From: Methanosarcinales archaeon
GTDB taxonomy: Archaea; Halobacteriota; Methanosarcinia; Methanosarcinales; Methanogasteraceae
Direction: 5' to 3'
Length of the DNA: 8,395 bases
Assembly: GCA_030605805.1 (NCBI GenBank)
Contig: JAUWHQ010000237.1
Location: forward strand, 1-8,395
Under the pieces are notes generated by a model, which saw only the letters and a program-made list of their open reading frames with translations, searched no databases and was not told the DNA's origin. The stretch's first letter is position 1. Each line of letters starts with the position of its first letter. Shown in pieces: positions 1 to 6,955 of this stretch. Made by a program: the position numbers and the translations under genes.

Positions 1-36
1 TGGGTTTCTCTTTGGTTTGAGTGTTACTGTCTGCAT
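1..36 (-). CDS. fwdC: Formylmethanofuran dehydrogenase subunit C, N-terminal fragment (cut by window edge)
   Basis: Twelve codons are visible, reading MQTVTLKPKRNP, and the gene runs off the left edge. The ATG follows the fwdA stop codon directly (TAG then ATG), and a strong SD, GGAGGTGG at 42-49, lies inside the last fwdA codons about five bases from the start. The opening pattern, a short beta strand followed by L-x-P-K, resembles the usual FwdC N-terminus. FwdC is the beta-helical subunit that binds FwdA and FwdB in the complex. Gene order after fwdA and the tight coupling support the call; with 12 residues it remains an inference. Confidence 0.7.
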   Translation of the reverse strand, partial: MQTVTLKPKRNP

Positions 37-1761
37 CTATGCCACCTCCGGTCTGATCTCAACTGGACGCGACACGTACGCATCCTCGACCATGTAGTTT
101 GAGAGCTGGATGCTGTAGTACTTCGCAAACCGCTCTTCGAGGTCTGTCATCAGCCTGTCCTTCTCTGCCTGTGTCACGCCGTTTTCGTAGGCGTTGACCC
201 AGTAGACCTTGCCTTTCGGTAATGCCGTGACCTCGCCGTCTCGGACAACGATCTCGCCGCCCTTGATCGTGTACTTTGCAAAGCTCAAGGCTTTCTTGAC
301 CGCCTCGTGCTCAACCGACACATCGACCTTGTCAGGCTTGGTATCGTAGATTGAGACATCAGCGTCAGCTCCTGCGCCGAGATGCCCTTTGTCGTCAAGT
401 CCAAGCATCTTTGCTGGCATCGAACGAGTCATCACCGTCATCTCGCCCCAGTCAAGTTCCCGATCAATGTTCTGAAGCGTCATTCTGTCCATCGCCATGT
501 CAGGGAATCCCTTGATCACTTCCTGCCGCTTCTTATCACTCATCAGGAGCATCTGCGCCTCAGGATAGTTCACGAATGCGCCGCCGTTCGGGTTGTCTGT
601 TGTGAACATCACCTTATTCGGGTCTTTCACGAGCAGTGCGAGTTCAAGCCCGATCGCCCACATCACAGCGTGAGCAAAGCTGTACGGCGTGTACGAGAGC
701 GGCACAATACCGCCTGCGTCCTCGAGTTCCTGATCATAGTTGCTCCACTTCGCATCAAACATCCGTGCGTTCCGGTACTCGGTCGGACCGTCCGCAGTCA
801 TCGTCATTGCAGGACCAAAGATCATCTGCCCCATGTCAAATGTGAGGTGGTCGTGCGAGTTTATGTAGTCTGCAATCTGGTCCGATCCCGATGCAAAGTC
901 CATCCATGATGTGCCTGTGTAGGAATGGAACTGCATGTGCGTGAGATGCATGACCTGCCTGTCCTGCGATGCCTTCACCTTCTCAAGAAGCTTCATCGTG
1001 GCAAGCGTTGTCGTGATGTTTCCGGGAATGCCAAGGTTGTTGCAGTGGACGTGAATCGAATGCGGAAGATTGAGGGCTTCGTTTGCCTCTGCAAGCCCCA
1101 CCAGTATATCCGCAGGCGTCACGTCAAAGTCGATCACCTTGTCGTCAAGCCCAGACACATTCTTGCCCCATGTCCAGTTCGAGCCTCCGCCCGGGTTCAC
1201 GACCTTGACGCCGTATCCGCGGGATGCAAGAAGCGCCCATGCCATGTACGACTTCAGCTTCTCGCTATCGCCGTCCTGGATGTACTGCATCACCTGCCAG
1301 TTGCTGCCCATCAGAACCAGAGCGAGCTTGTCCAGGATCGGAATCGACTCAAACTCCTCGTGCATGTGCCGCGCCATCATCGGTGTGATCGCTGCCTCTG
1401 CAATCGTCGTGTAGCCGAGTTTTGAGTACCGATAACCGATCGCGTGTGTGTTCGGGGTGTTGTACCCGACCTGCGGGCGCAGGAGTTTCGTTCTTGGCTC
1501 AGGTCCTGAGAGCCCTGGTATCGGCGTATATCGCATATCGTGCGGGCTCATGATCCGTGCAGTGTTGATCTTTCCTGCGCAGTGTGTGTGCCCGTCAACG
1601 CCGCCCGGCAGAACGAGGCATCCTTCTGCATCGACGACCTTTGCGCCTGCACCAACATTATCAACGATCTTGCCGTCTTTTATGCAGATCTCGTTCTTCT
1701 CACCATCAATGCCGTTCTTCGGGTCGTATACGACACCGTTTTTGATAACCATTTCAGCCAT
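37..1761 (-). CDS. fwdA: Formylmethanofuran dehydrogenase subunit A (amidohydrolase-fold)
   Basis: 574 residues, full family length. FwdA is the metal-dependent amidohydrolase subunit: formate made from CO2 at the FwdB site reaches its dinuclear metal centre and is condensed with methanofuran to formylmethanofuran. Visible landmarks are V-D-G-H-T-H (His58, His60), G-V-K-V-V-N-P-G-G with Lys186 as the probable carboxylated metal-bridging lysine, H-V-H-C-N-N-L-G (His237, His239), Q-V-M-H-L-T-H-M-Q-F-H, and T-D-N-P-N-G-G with Asp389 as the likely catalytic aspartate. The ATG at 1761 was chosen because AGGAGGTG (1768-1775) lies six bases upstream; a GTG at 1770 would sit inside that SD, and the ATG at 1752 is too far from it. 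The start lies one base past the fwdB stop, so translational coupling is likely. No broken motif was seen. The Fwd (tungsten) versus Fmd (molybdenum) isoform cannot be decided from this subunit. Confidence 0.96.
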   Translation of the reverse strand: MAEMVIKNGVVYDPKNGIDGEKNEICIKDGKIVDNVGAGAKVVDAEGCLVLPGGVDGHTHCAGKINTARIMSPHDMRYTPIPGLSGPEPRTKLLRPQVGYNTPNTHAIGYRYSKLGYTTIAEAAITPMMARHMHEEFESIPILDKLALVLMGSNWQVMQYIQDGDSEKLKSYMAWALLASRGYGVKVVNPGGGSNWTWGKNVSGLDDKVIDFDVTPADILVGLAEANEALNLPHSIHVHCNNLGIPGNITTTLATMKLLEKVKASQDRQVMHLTHMQFHSYTGTSWMDFASGSDQIADYINSHDHLTFDMGQMIFGPAMTMTADGPTEYRNARMFDAKWSNYDQELEDAGGIVPLSYTPYSFAHAVMWAIGLELALLVKDPNKVMFTTDNPNGGAFVNYPEAQMLLMSDKKRQEVIKGFPDMAMDRMTLQNIDRELDWGEMTVMTRSMPAKMLGLDDKGHLGAGADADVSIYDTKPDKVDVSVEHEAVKKALSFAKYTIKGGEIVVRDGEVTALPKGKVYWVNAYENGVTQAEKDRLMTDLEERFAKYYSIQLSNYMVEDAYVSRPVEIRPEVA

Positions 1762-1762
1762 T

Positions 1763-3082
1763 TCAGGCACCTCCTTTCCCTTTCAGTTCACGAACCTTCG
1801 CTATAATCTCTGTCAGAATCTCCTCGTCCGTCTTGAACGTGGTCTCGATCAGTTTCTTCATCCTGATCGGCTGACCGTCCATCCGGTACGCAGTTCCATC
1901 GCACTCGACACCTGCAATTGCAGCAGGAATCACGACGTCAGAGAACTCTGTTGTCGGGTTTGCGTACCCATCGACCTGTATCGCAGGGATCTTGTAGAGA
2001 TGTTTTATCGATTCCTGTGGGAAGTGCGCTCCTGGGTCTGCTGCTCCCGTGATGAACGCATCTACCTCCCTTCGCATGAGGACATCGTTTGTTCCGGTCT
2101 CGCCCGGGTTGTAGTACGCAGATCCTCGTGAGAAGTCGATTGCCATCGGGAATCCTGCCTCCCATGCCGCAACTTGCCCGAATCCGGTCACGTTGTAGTG
2201 CCCGCGCATCCCGATCATCACGAACTTGTTCGTCTGGTTCAGATCGGATAGGAGTGAGGACACATTGTCGCCGCTCTTGTATCTGCCTCTGGTCTGTGTG
2301 ATACCCATTCCGAAGTATATGATCCCGAACTTTGAAGCTTTACACATCTCAGCCAGTTCCAGCACTTTCGCCTTCGGAAGTCCTGCAATCTCATCAGGCA
2401 ACACATCCTCATGTCCGTTAACAATCGCCCGCAGAGCCTCGATCAGGACATAATCGGTCCCAGGCTTTAACTGGAGCAGGAGATCCGCCTTCTTTGCGGT
2501 ATCTGTGTTGCGTGGATCAACAACAACCATCTTCTTGTCCTTCTTCCCGTTTGGTGTGAACGCTCCCTTCGCCATTGTGGAGTACCGGGTCTGGTGTCTC
2601 GGGTGGGCGTGCACAGGGTTGCATCCCCAGAAGATGATTAGGTCTGCGTAGTTCTTTGCAGTCCCGAGCGAGCAGGACGGTGCACCCTTCTCCTGAGTGG
2701 CGAGCGCACTTGGTCCGTGACAGACGTTTGCTGTGCTGTCGAAGAGCGATCCGGTCTCCTCTGCAAGTACAACTGCTTTCTCGATCGCCTCGCATGACGT
2801 TGAGCACCATCCATACGATATCGGTCGCTTTGCAGCAACAAGAATCTCAGCCGCTTTCGTTATCGCTTCGTCGTACGAGCATTCCTCAAGTTCACTGTCC
2901 TTGCCGTTCTTGCGGATCATCGGTTTCTCGATTCGTTCGTGCAGGAACATGCCCATCGTCTTTGCCCGTCCGAGTTTACACGCCTTACCTACCTTTGTGA
3001 TCTTGTTATCCTCGACTGTGACTTCGAGATCGTCACAGAGGCAGCCGCAGAACGTGCATACTACGTCTTTTATTACTGGCAT
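1763..3082 (-). CDS. fwdB: Formylmethanofuran dehydrogenase subunit B (Mo/W-bis-pterin catalytic subunit)
   Basis: 439 residues, complete. This is the molybdopterin-oxidoreductase-fold subunit that reduces CO2 to formate at a W or Mo bis-pterin centre. The N-terminus carries the [4Fe-4S] ligands Cys9, Cys12, Cys16 and probably Cys35 (C-T-F-C-G-C-L-C then K-A-C-K-L-G-R). The N-V-C-H-G-P-S motif provides the metal-ligand position at residue 121, encoded as cysteine (TGT) and not as UGA selenocysteine. Later family motifs include W-G-C-N-P-V-H-A-H-P-R-H, V-V-V-D-P-R-N-T, and G-T-A-Y-R-M-D-G-Q-P near the end. The open frame extends upstream to 3235 inside fwdD, but the ATG at 3082 starts the conserved protein and has GGAGG (3091-3095) eight bases upstream. 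It lies 17 bases after fwdD and ends one base before the fwdA start, so it is part of one operon. Fwd or Fmd isoform not resolved. Confidence 0.96.
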   Translation of the reverse strand: MPVIKDVVCTFCGCLCDDLEVTVEDNKITKVGKACKLGRAKTMGMFLHERIEKPMIRKNGKDSELEECSYDEAITKAAEILVAAKRPISYGWCSTSCEAIEKAVVLAEETGSLFDSTANVCHGPSALATQEKGAPSCSLGTAKNYADLIIFWGCNPVHAHPRHQTRYSTMAKGAFTPNGKKDKKMVVVDPRNTDTAKKADLLLQLKPGTDYVLIEALRAIVNGHEDVLPDEIAGLPKAKVLELAEMCKASKFGIIYFGMGITQTRGRYKSGDNVSSLLSDLNQTNKFVMIGMRGHYNVTGFGQVAAWEAGFPMAIDFSRGSAYYNPGETGTNDVLMRREVDAFITGAADPGAHFPQESIKHLYKIPAIQVDGYANPTTEFSDVVIPAAIAGVECDGTAYRMDGQPIRMKKLIETTFKTDEEILTEIIAKVRELKGKGGA

Positions 3083-3099
3083 ATCGTTTTCCTCCGTCC

Positions 3100-3477
3100 T
3101 TACTCCTTGTACGTTGCCATCAGTTCCTTCATGTTCAGCACCGGATCTGTGGTCGGCTCGACCGTCGCGGGAACGCCCTTGAATCCGGGCATGCCGCAGC
3201 CACAGGTGTCCGGATCGACGATAGCGTTCGCCCACGGTCCCATCGGGATGAATACTATGTCATCCGGCAGCCGCGCATCAATCTTTGCAGGTACCACAAC
3301 CGTTCCGTGGGCGGTTGCCACCTTCACATTTTGGTCGATAGATACTCCGAGCGCTTTGAGGTTGCTCTCGCTTAACTCACAGTATGCAGCCGCATCAAAA
3401 TAAGCCTGTGAAGTCTTCTCCTCGAGAGTAGCGCCCTGATCAATCGTCCTTGCCGATATTAGTATTGTTCCTATCAT
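3100..3477 (-). CDS. fwdD: Formylmethanofuran dehydrogenase subunit D
   Basis: 125 residues, typical for the stand-alone D subunit, which supplies the molybdopterin-dinucleotide-binding beta-barrel that is fused to the catalytic subunit in other enzymes of the superfamily. The family stretch I-V-F-I-P-M-G-P-W-A-N is at residues 74-84, followed by G-M-P-G-F-K-G (95-101) and V-E-P-T. The frame stays open upstream to 3741, but that part is the tail of the transposase remnant in another frame. The ATG at 3477 starts the conserved protein and has GAGAGG (3487-3492) about nine bases upstream. It is the first visible gene of the fwdDBAC operon. The segment T-C-G-C-G-M-P places cysteines at 92 and 94, where I recall non-cysteine residues in relatives; this is from memory. 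Confidence 0.94.
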   Translation of the reverse strand: MIGTILISARTIDQGATLEEKTSQAYFDAAAYCELSESNLKALGVSIDQNVKVATAHGTVVVPAKIDARLPDDIVFIPMGPWANAIVDPDTCGCGMPGFKGVPATVEPTTDPVLNMKELMATYKE

Positions 3478-3537
3478 GCGTAACGACCTCTCGTGTACTC
3501 TGATATTTCTAAGGTTGTACGCAACTATGCGTTTACC

Positions 3538-3545
3538 AATAAAAG
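3538..3545 (-). promoter_or_regulatory. Candidate TATA box of the fwdDBAC operon
   Basis: On the minus strand the bases read CTTTTATT. A start about 25 bases downstream would give a leader of roughly 38 bases, enough to contain the clear fwdD SD at 3487-3492. A second AT-rich block at 3581-3593 (AAAATTAATATC on the minus strand) could serve instead and would give a leader of about 80 bases. I cannot tell which is used. Confidence 0.4.
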
Positions 3546-3650
3546 GGTTTGTATGCGCGAGTGGGCTATGCCGTCCACTGATATTAATTTTATTTGACTT
3601 TTGTGTCAGGTAAACGAGAATTATTGATTGATGGGGGCGGGTGATATGGG

Positions 3651-3666
3651 GTACATGAGTACATGA
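3651..3666. repeat. Tandem 8-bp repeat beside the transposase 3' end
   Basis: GTACATGA occurs twice in perfect tandem, and the block is bracketed by GATATGG at 3643-3649 and again at 3665-3671. It lies 15 bases beyond the transposase stop codon, in the interval where an IS end would be expected. No matching inverted copy was found beyond the other end of the transposase, so I do not call it a terminal repeat. The rest of 3478-3680 holds only the operon upstream region. Confidence 0.4.
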
Positions 3667-3680
3667 TATGGTGTGTAGGT

Positions 3681-5014
3681 TTAGCCGCTCAGCATCGCCC
3701 TCATCATCTGGAGACTGCCCGAGTCCCCGGCTCGCGCCCATGTCGCCAGCACCGTCATGATCCGCTCATGAATTGACGTCCCTTTTCCATTACGCAGCGT
3801 CCCTACAATCTTCCGCTGAACGACATGCCCAGCGATTTGTGCCCTTTCTGCTCTGTTATTGGTCGGCTCAACTCCCGGATGAATGACAAACGTGAATTAG
3901 TACCAGAAATCCATTCTCTATCTTGCCGATGAGCTTTTCCACCTTCTCACTTCCGTATCCTATGTTGAACCATCGTTTGAGCGTTGCTTCTCGCATTATG
4001 TAACAGCTTATCCCGAGTTTCGGGCGGAGGATCACAATCAAATCGCGTCATTCAGTTTTTCATAGAGTCTCCCCGAGTGCTCTGTGCAGAGGAACCGCCT
4101 CCGCAATCTTCTCGGCGAGATCCTTTGATTCTCGTAGTAGATGCGCCCGAGCATACGCTCGGATCCGGTTTGTGAATTTGGCATACGGTTTCCAGCCGTC
4201 GCACACGATCATTCCCTTGAATCTCCTCGTCAGAACCTCTATCAGGACTTTCGTTCCCCGGCTCTTCCGAATCACGACAAAAGTCTCTGCCGGTGTGGTG
4301 AATGCCCATATCCAGTGCTTCTTTCCCTGAACCACGACCTCCGTTTCGTCCACATATAGAATAGGGGCGTTCTCGAACTCGATTTAGAATTGTGTCATAT
4401 TCCGATTGAACCGCATCGGCAGCACGACGAGTGCGACCTCGGTATCGTAGCGGGACTGATCTCAGAGTCCATACTGTCGCATCAGCGCGTTTTGGATCTT
4501 CCTGTGGGGCAGCCTGTCCTCATATTTCAGCAGTGCCGCCTGAGCAATCGTGTTGTTACCGAATATGCCTTCTTTTGGACAACTTGCATCGGTTGCAACG
4601 ACTTCTTTCTGGCAGTGTGGGCATGCATAATGTGCAATTGTGTATTCGGTGACTATAACAGGTTGTGGTTCCGGAATCTCCTCGATAACCTTCGTTTCCA
4701 CGCTGAACGGGTCACCAAGCTTGGGTTCCACAGTCGGGACACCTATCTTTCGTGACATCCACGTGTCTATCTGGCTTTGCAGGAGGTCTCGTCACCCCTT
4801 TGTGTCCCTTCTTCTGACCCGGCTTCTTCCTGCCACCTTCATTCTGATCCTTTTTGCGGTTGCCGTTACGCTTCAGGCTTGGTGGGATATGTGCGTTCTC
4901 ACACATAGCCAGTTTGGCTTCGAGTTCATTTATGCATGCCTTAAGCGACTCGTTCTCACGCTTAAGTTGGTCAATCGCGTCTTGAAGTTGCTTGATGATT
5001 GCGTCCTTGTCCAT
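3681..5014 (-). pseudogene. IS66-family transposase (TnpC type), frameshifted remnant
   Basis: Read in three frames in turn, the minus strand gives a full IS66 transposase. First comes a leucine-rich coiled coil starting MDKDAIIKQLQ, then the G-R-K-K-P-G-Q-K-K-G-H-K-G linker. A zinc-finger-like pair follows, C-P-D-C near 4725 and C-P-H-C near 4615, then R-A-A-D-A-V-Q-S-E-Y-D. The DDE core shows Asp in Y-V-D-E-T (near 4350), Asp in C-D-G-W-K-P-Y (near 4200) and Glu in E-P-T-N-N-R-A-E-R (near 3845). The C-terminus ends M-R-A-M-L-S-G at 3681. Frame changes fall near 4720, 4465, 4435, 4375, 4070, 4042, 4000 and 3908, and an in-frame TAA sits just after W-Y near 3900. Each frame change is a net +1. 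Removing eight bases leaves 1326, or 441 residues, a normal size for the family. No tnpA or tnpB is present, as in IS66 members with a transposase only. Not expected to be functional. Confidence 0.9.
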
Positions 5015-5033
5015 AGTCCTCTTGGAAGACTAT
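5013..5033 (-). promoter_or_regulatory. Hairpin hiding the SD and start codon of the transposase
   Basis: In the transposase-sense RNA, arm AUAGUCUUC pairs with GAGGACUAU around a three-base CAA loop, giving nine pairs including one G-U. The second arm contains the only SD-like bases (GAGG, 5018-5021) and the AU of the AUG at 5014. A transcript entering from the upstream KAP gene would fold it. A transcript started from the TATA at 5042-5049 would begin near 5019 and lack the first arm. The pairing is seen directly; the function is inferred. Confidence 0.55.
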
Positions 5034-5041
5034 TACAGTAA

Positions 5042-5049
5042 TAATATAG
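5042..5049 (-). promoter_or_regulatory. Candidate TATA box of the transposase
   Basis: The minus strand reads CTATATTA, centred about 31 bases before the ATG at 5014. This places the start of a near-leaderless transcript around 5019. Confidence 0.5.
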
Positions 5050-5107
5050 AAGTTTTGTGGTCGAGAATGGGTTTTAGATCGATCTGGAAGAACAGTAGAA
5101 TGGGTGG

Positions 5108-5539
5108 TTATGTGGGGGAGCTAAACACATACGCTTCTTCAAGTGTTATCGTTGTGGTTTTTCTTAACAGGGCGTCAATTCCTAATTTCCCAACATTTTC
5201 AAGCAGTTTTATACCTTTATCTCCTAACTCATCTTCTTTTTGAAACTCAATCAATATCTGTTGCAACAACGCAAGTCCGATCGGCTCGTCTCCATAAGCC
5301 CATGCGTTGAACCAGATCGTCTTAACGCCATCAATGTTACCAAACCTCTTCTCAAGCATCTTCATCAAGCTTGTTTTCCCACTCCCCCATCTTCCATGAA
5401 TGCCAATGGTTAAGGGGCTCTCGACATCAAAATTCCCTATCAGCTCCAGAAGGATGTCTGCATAATCCTCAAAGCCCAACCCATCTTCTATTGTCGGTGA
5501 ATCCCCGAATATTTCTATTTTGGGCGCCTCCTCTGCCAT
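5108..5539 (-). pseudogene. KAP-family P-loop NTPase, N-terminal fragment
   Basis: 143 residues. Residues 42-60 hold a Walker A loop, G-R-W-G-S-G-K-T (Lys55, Thr56), in the KAP context G-I-H-G-R-W-G-S-G-K-T-S-L-M, and W-F-N-A-W-A-Y near residue 80 is the KAP signature. KAP NTPases usually run to several hundred residues and continue with Walker B and further helical parts. Here the frame stops at a TAA soon after R-K-T-T-T-I-T-L-E-E, and I find no continuation in the other frames before the transposase or on its far side (3478-3680). The most likely reading is the stump of a gene cut during the insertion or a later deletion. The start (MAEEAPK) has a TATA-like element 29 bases upstream. KAP proteins are often membrane-linked and some are tied to phage defence; nothing here shows a specific role. 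Confidence 0.75.
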
Positions 5540-5562
5540 ACATAATGATACGTGCGTGTGAC

Positions 5563-5574
5563 AATATAATTATT
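5563..5574 (-). promoter_or_regulatory. Candidate TATA box of the KAP gene
   Basis: An AT-rich block centred about 29 bases before the ATG at 5539 fits a leaderless or near-leaderless archaeal transcript. It lies within the inverted repeat ACAATA-TAAT-TATTGT (5561-5576), which could also be an operator. Confidence 0.5.
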
Positions 5575-5657
5575 GTGGCATATCCCTCGCCGTTTTTGGA
5601 TCGATGAGTCCCATAACACCACCGTCCGCACACAGCCCCCGCCGGCTCAACCGCCAT

Positions 5658-5666
5658 CTATTTTAC
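5658..5666 (+). promoter_or_regulatory. Candidate TATA box of nre
   Basis: CTATTTTAC is centred 30 bases before the ATG at 5692, and no SD-like bases precede that ATG. This suggests a leaderless or very short-leader transcript. The 152-base gap 5540-5691 otherwise holds the divergent KAP promoter and a C-rich stretch in which I see nothing else. Confidence 0.5.
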
Positions 5667-5691
5667 ACCCCCTACCAATAACTCATGCACA

Positions 5692-6906
5692 ATGAACCAA
5701 TGCGTCACCTGCAAGGGAAAGGGACTGTGCGGACGCCCGAAATGCCCGGTTCTGGAGCGATTCAGGGAAATCGAGACCATCACAGATCCCGGAACAACGA
5801 ACATGTCCGGAGCATCCCCGCCATCGGTTTTTGTCGGGCGCAGAGGCTATCCCGACATCGTTGCAGGTCCGCTGATACCTCCTAATATCGGCGGCGATGA
5901 GGCGCAGCAGTACGAGGACCCGCGGGTTCTCCTGAATAAGAATATCGATGAGATTATAGGGCTGCGGTCAAGATTGGTGCGATCGTACACCAGATTGAAT
6001 GTGAGGACGCCGAGCGATCCGTTTTTACTGACATCGCAGGAACTGGCGATGGCTAATGCACCAGTGGAGACCGAGGCGTGGTTTGCCAGACCGCCTGCTG
6101 CACGGATGGCTTTTGATGGCATGTTGATGCCGATGGGTCCAGCCGGCGAACTTACGAAAATCACGCTTACAGAGAACCCGAAAGTCCCTACAAAGATCGA
6201 TTATCTCGTATCAGATACCGATGTGCTTGCTGCGGATTCGATACGTGAATTGCACCGAAGCAGCATCCCGCAGCACCACATAACACGCATATTCTCGATC
6301 GGTTTGCTCGGGAAGGATCGGAAACTCGTTCCCACGCGGTGGTCGATCACAGCAATCGATGATATGGTCGGAAAGATGCTGCTTGACGATATAAGAAGTT
6401 ATCCGGAAATAAAGGACATCGTTTTGTTCACCACTGAGAAATTCGGCAACCATTTTGAGATTCTGTTGATTCCCAGGTGCTTTTCGTTCGAGCTGATCGA
6501 GATATGGCTTCCGGATTCGGTCTGGTCTGAGAGATTGTGGATTGGAAGTGATAGGGAGGAGTATGGTGGAAAAAGGGGATATTCGTCGCTTGCTGGTGGA
6601 TATTACGCAGCAAGAACCGCTGCTGTCGAGTATCTCCATGCGATCAGGCGGCAGGCATCGGTATTCATCGTGCGAGAGATTCTTCCTGATTACTGGGCTC
6701 CGCTCGGAGTCTGGGTGATCCGGGAGGCCGTCCGTGATGCGCTGACCGGAAGTGGTGGCGATTATGGCGCGAGGCGGTTTGATAGCATCGACGATGCGCT
6801 GCAGGACATGTGGGGGAGAATCCGCACGCCGCATATCAAATGGCAAAGTGAGATGCGATTGCTGGACGAATGCAGGTTTCAGAGGACGCTTGCTGATTTT
6901 CTGTGA
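5692..6906 (+). CDS. nreA: Nre family DNA repair protein (PCNA-interacting)
   Basis: 404 residues. The N-terminus has four cysteines in a zinc-finger-like cluster, Cys4, Cys7, Cys13 and Cys18 (C-V-T-C and C-G-R-P-K-C-P), followed by the family stretch S-V-F-V-G-R-R-G-Y-P-D and G-P-L-I-P-P. The middle matches the two-part Nre architecture (Nre_N, Nre_C), with residues such as W-S-I-T-A-I-D-D and L-A-G-G-Y-Y-A-A-R near 300. The last eight residues, QRTLADFL (397-404), form a canonical PCNA-interacting motif. In Haloferax the family acts in repair of mitomycin C damage in a PCNA-dependent way, so a role at DNA lesions via the sliding clamp is expected. The gene is transcribed alone, opposite to both neighbours, and converges on the HisA-like gene 49 bases away. 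NreA versus NreB naming is not settled by the sequence. Confidence 0.93.
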   Translation: MNQCVTCKGKGLCGRPKCPVLERFREIETITDPGTTNMSGASPPSVFVGRRGYPDIVAGPLIPPNIGGDEAQQYEDPRVLLNKNIDEIIGLRSRLVRSYTRLNVRTPSDPFLLTSQELAMANAPVETEAWFARPPAARMAFDGMLMPMGPAGELTKITLTENPKVPTKIDYLVSDTDVLAADSIRELHRSSIPQHHITRIFSIGLLGKDRKLVPTRWSITAIDDMVGKMLLDDIRSYPEIKDIVLFTTEKFGNHFEILLIPRCFSFELIEIWLPDSVWSERLWIGSDREEYGGKRGYSSLAGGYYAARTAAVEYLHAIRRQASVFIVREILPDYWAPLGVWVIREAVRDALTGSGGDYGARRFDSIDDALQDMWGRIRTPHIKWQSEMRLLDECRFQRTLADFL

Positions 6907-6955
6907 AGGGCGGCAACCCGGGTGGTGGGTGGCATGGGTTTGTTTGAGTGGGTGG

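Larger units (their letters stand above)
3681..5050 (-). mobile_element. Degenerate IS66-family element, ends not resolved
   Basis: The interval covers the broken transposase and its candidate promoter. I compared 3560-3680 with 5015-5150 for terminal inverted repeats and flanking duplications and found none that I trust, so the true ends may lie some tens of bases outside. The element lies between the fwd operon promoter region and a truncated KAP NTPase and reads toward fwd. Confidence 0.6.

Noticed and set aside
382..2131. Long plus-strand open frames (382-909, 925-1425, 1448-2131) opposite fwdA and fwdB
   Set aside because: Their translations are low-complexity and rich in Arg, His, Cys and Ser, with no recognisable family. 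The opposite strand carries well-conserved FwdA and FwdB across the same bases.
2710..2725. Selenocysteine at the metal-ligand position of FwdB
   Set aside because: The codon at residue 121 is TGT, so the enzyme is of the cysteine type. No in-frame TGA is present in the gene.
3083..3235. Extended N-terminus for FwdB beginning at 3235
   Set aside because: It would overlap fwdD out of frame and adds 51 Arg/Gly-rich residues. The ATG at 3082 has a GGAGG at good spacing and opens the conserved protein.
3521..3606. Plus-strand 28-codon ORF and short inverted repeats (GTTG/CAAC, CGCA/TGCG) upstream of fwdD
   Set aside because: The ORF has no promoter or SD of its own, and the four-base arms are expected by chance.
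3100..3741. Extended N-terminus for FwdD beginning at 3741
   Set aside because: The added residues come from the transposase tail read in the wrong frame and from promoter DNA. The conserved FwdD start with an SD is at 3477.
4052..4309. 85-codon minus-strand frame within the transposase
   Set aside because: The parallel frame 4060-4353 carries the conserved transposase core over the same bases. This frame is only its shifted shadow.
4462..4466. CTC TGA as a programmed +1 frameshift site like that of prfB
   Set aside because: It looks similar in isolation, but the other frame changes occur away from stop codons and in unrelated contexts, so a set of separate single-base insertions explains the data better.
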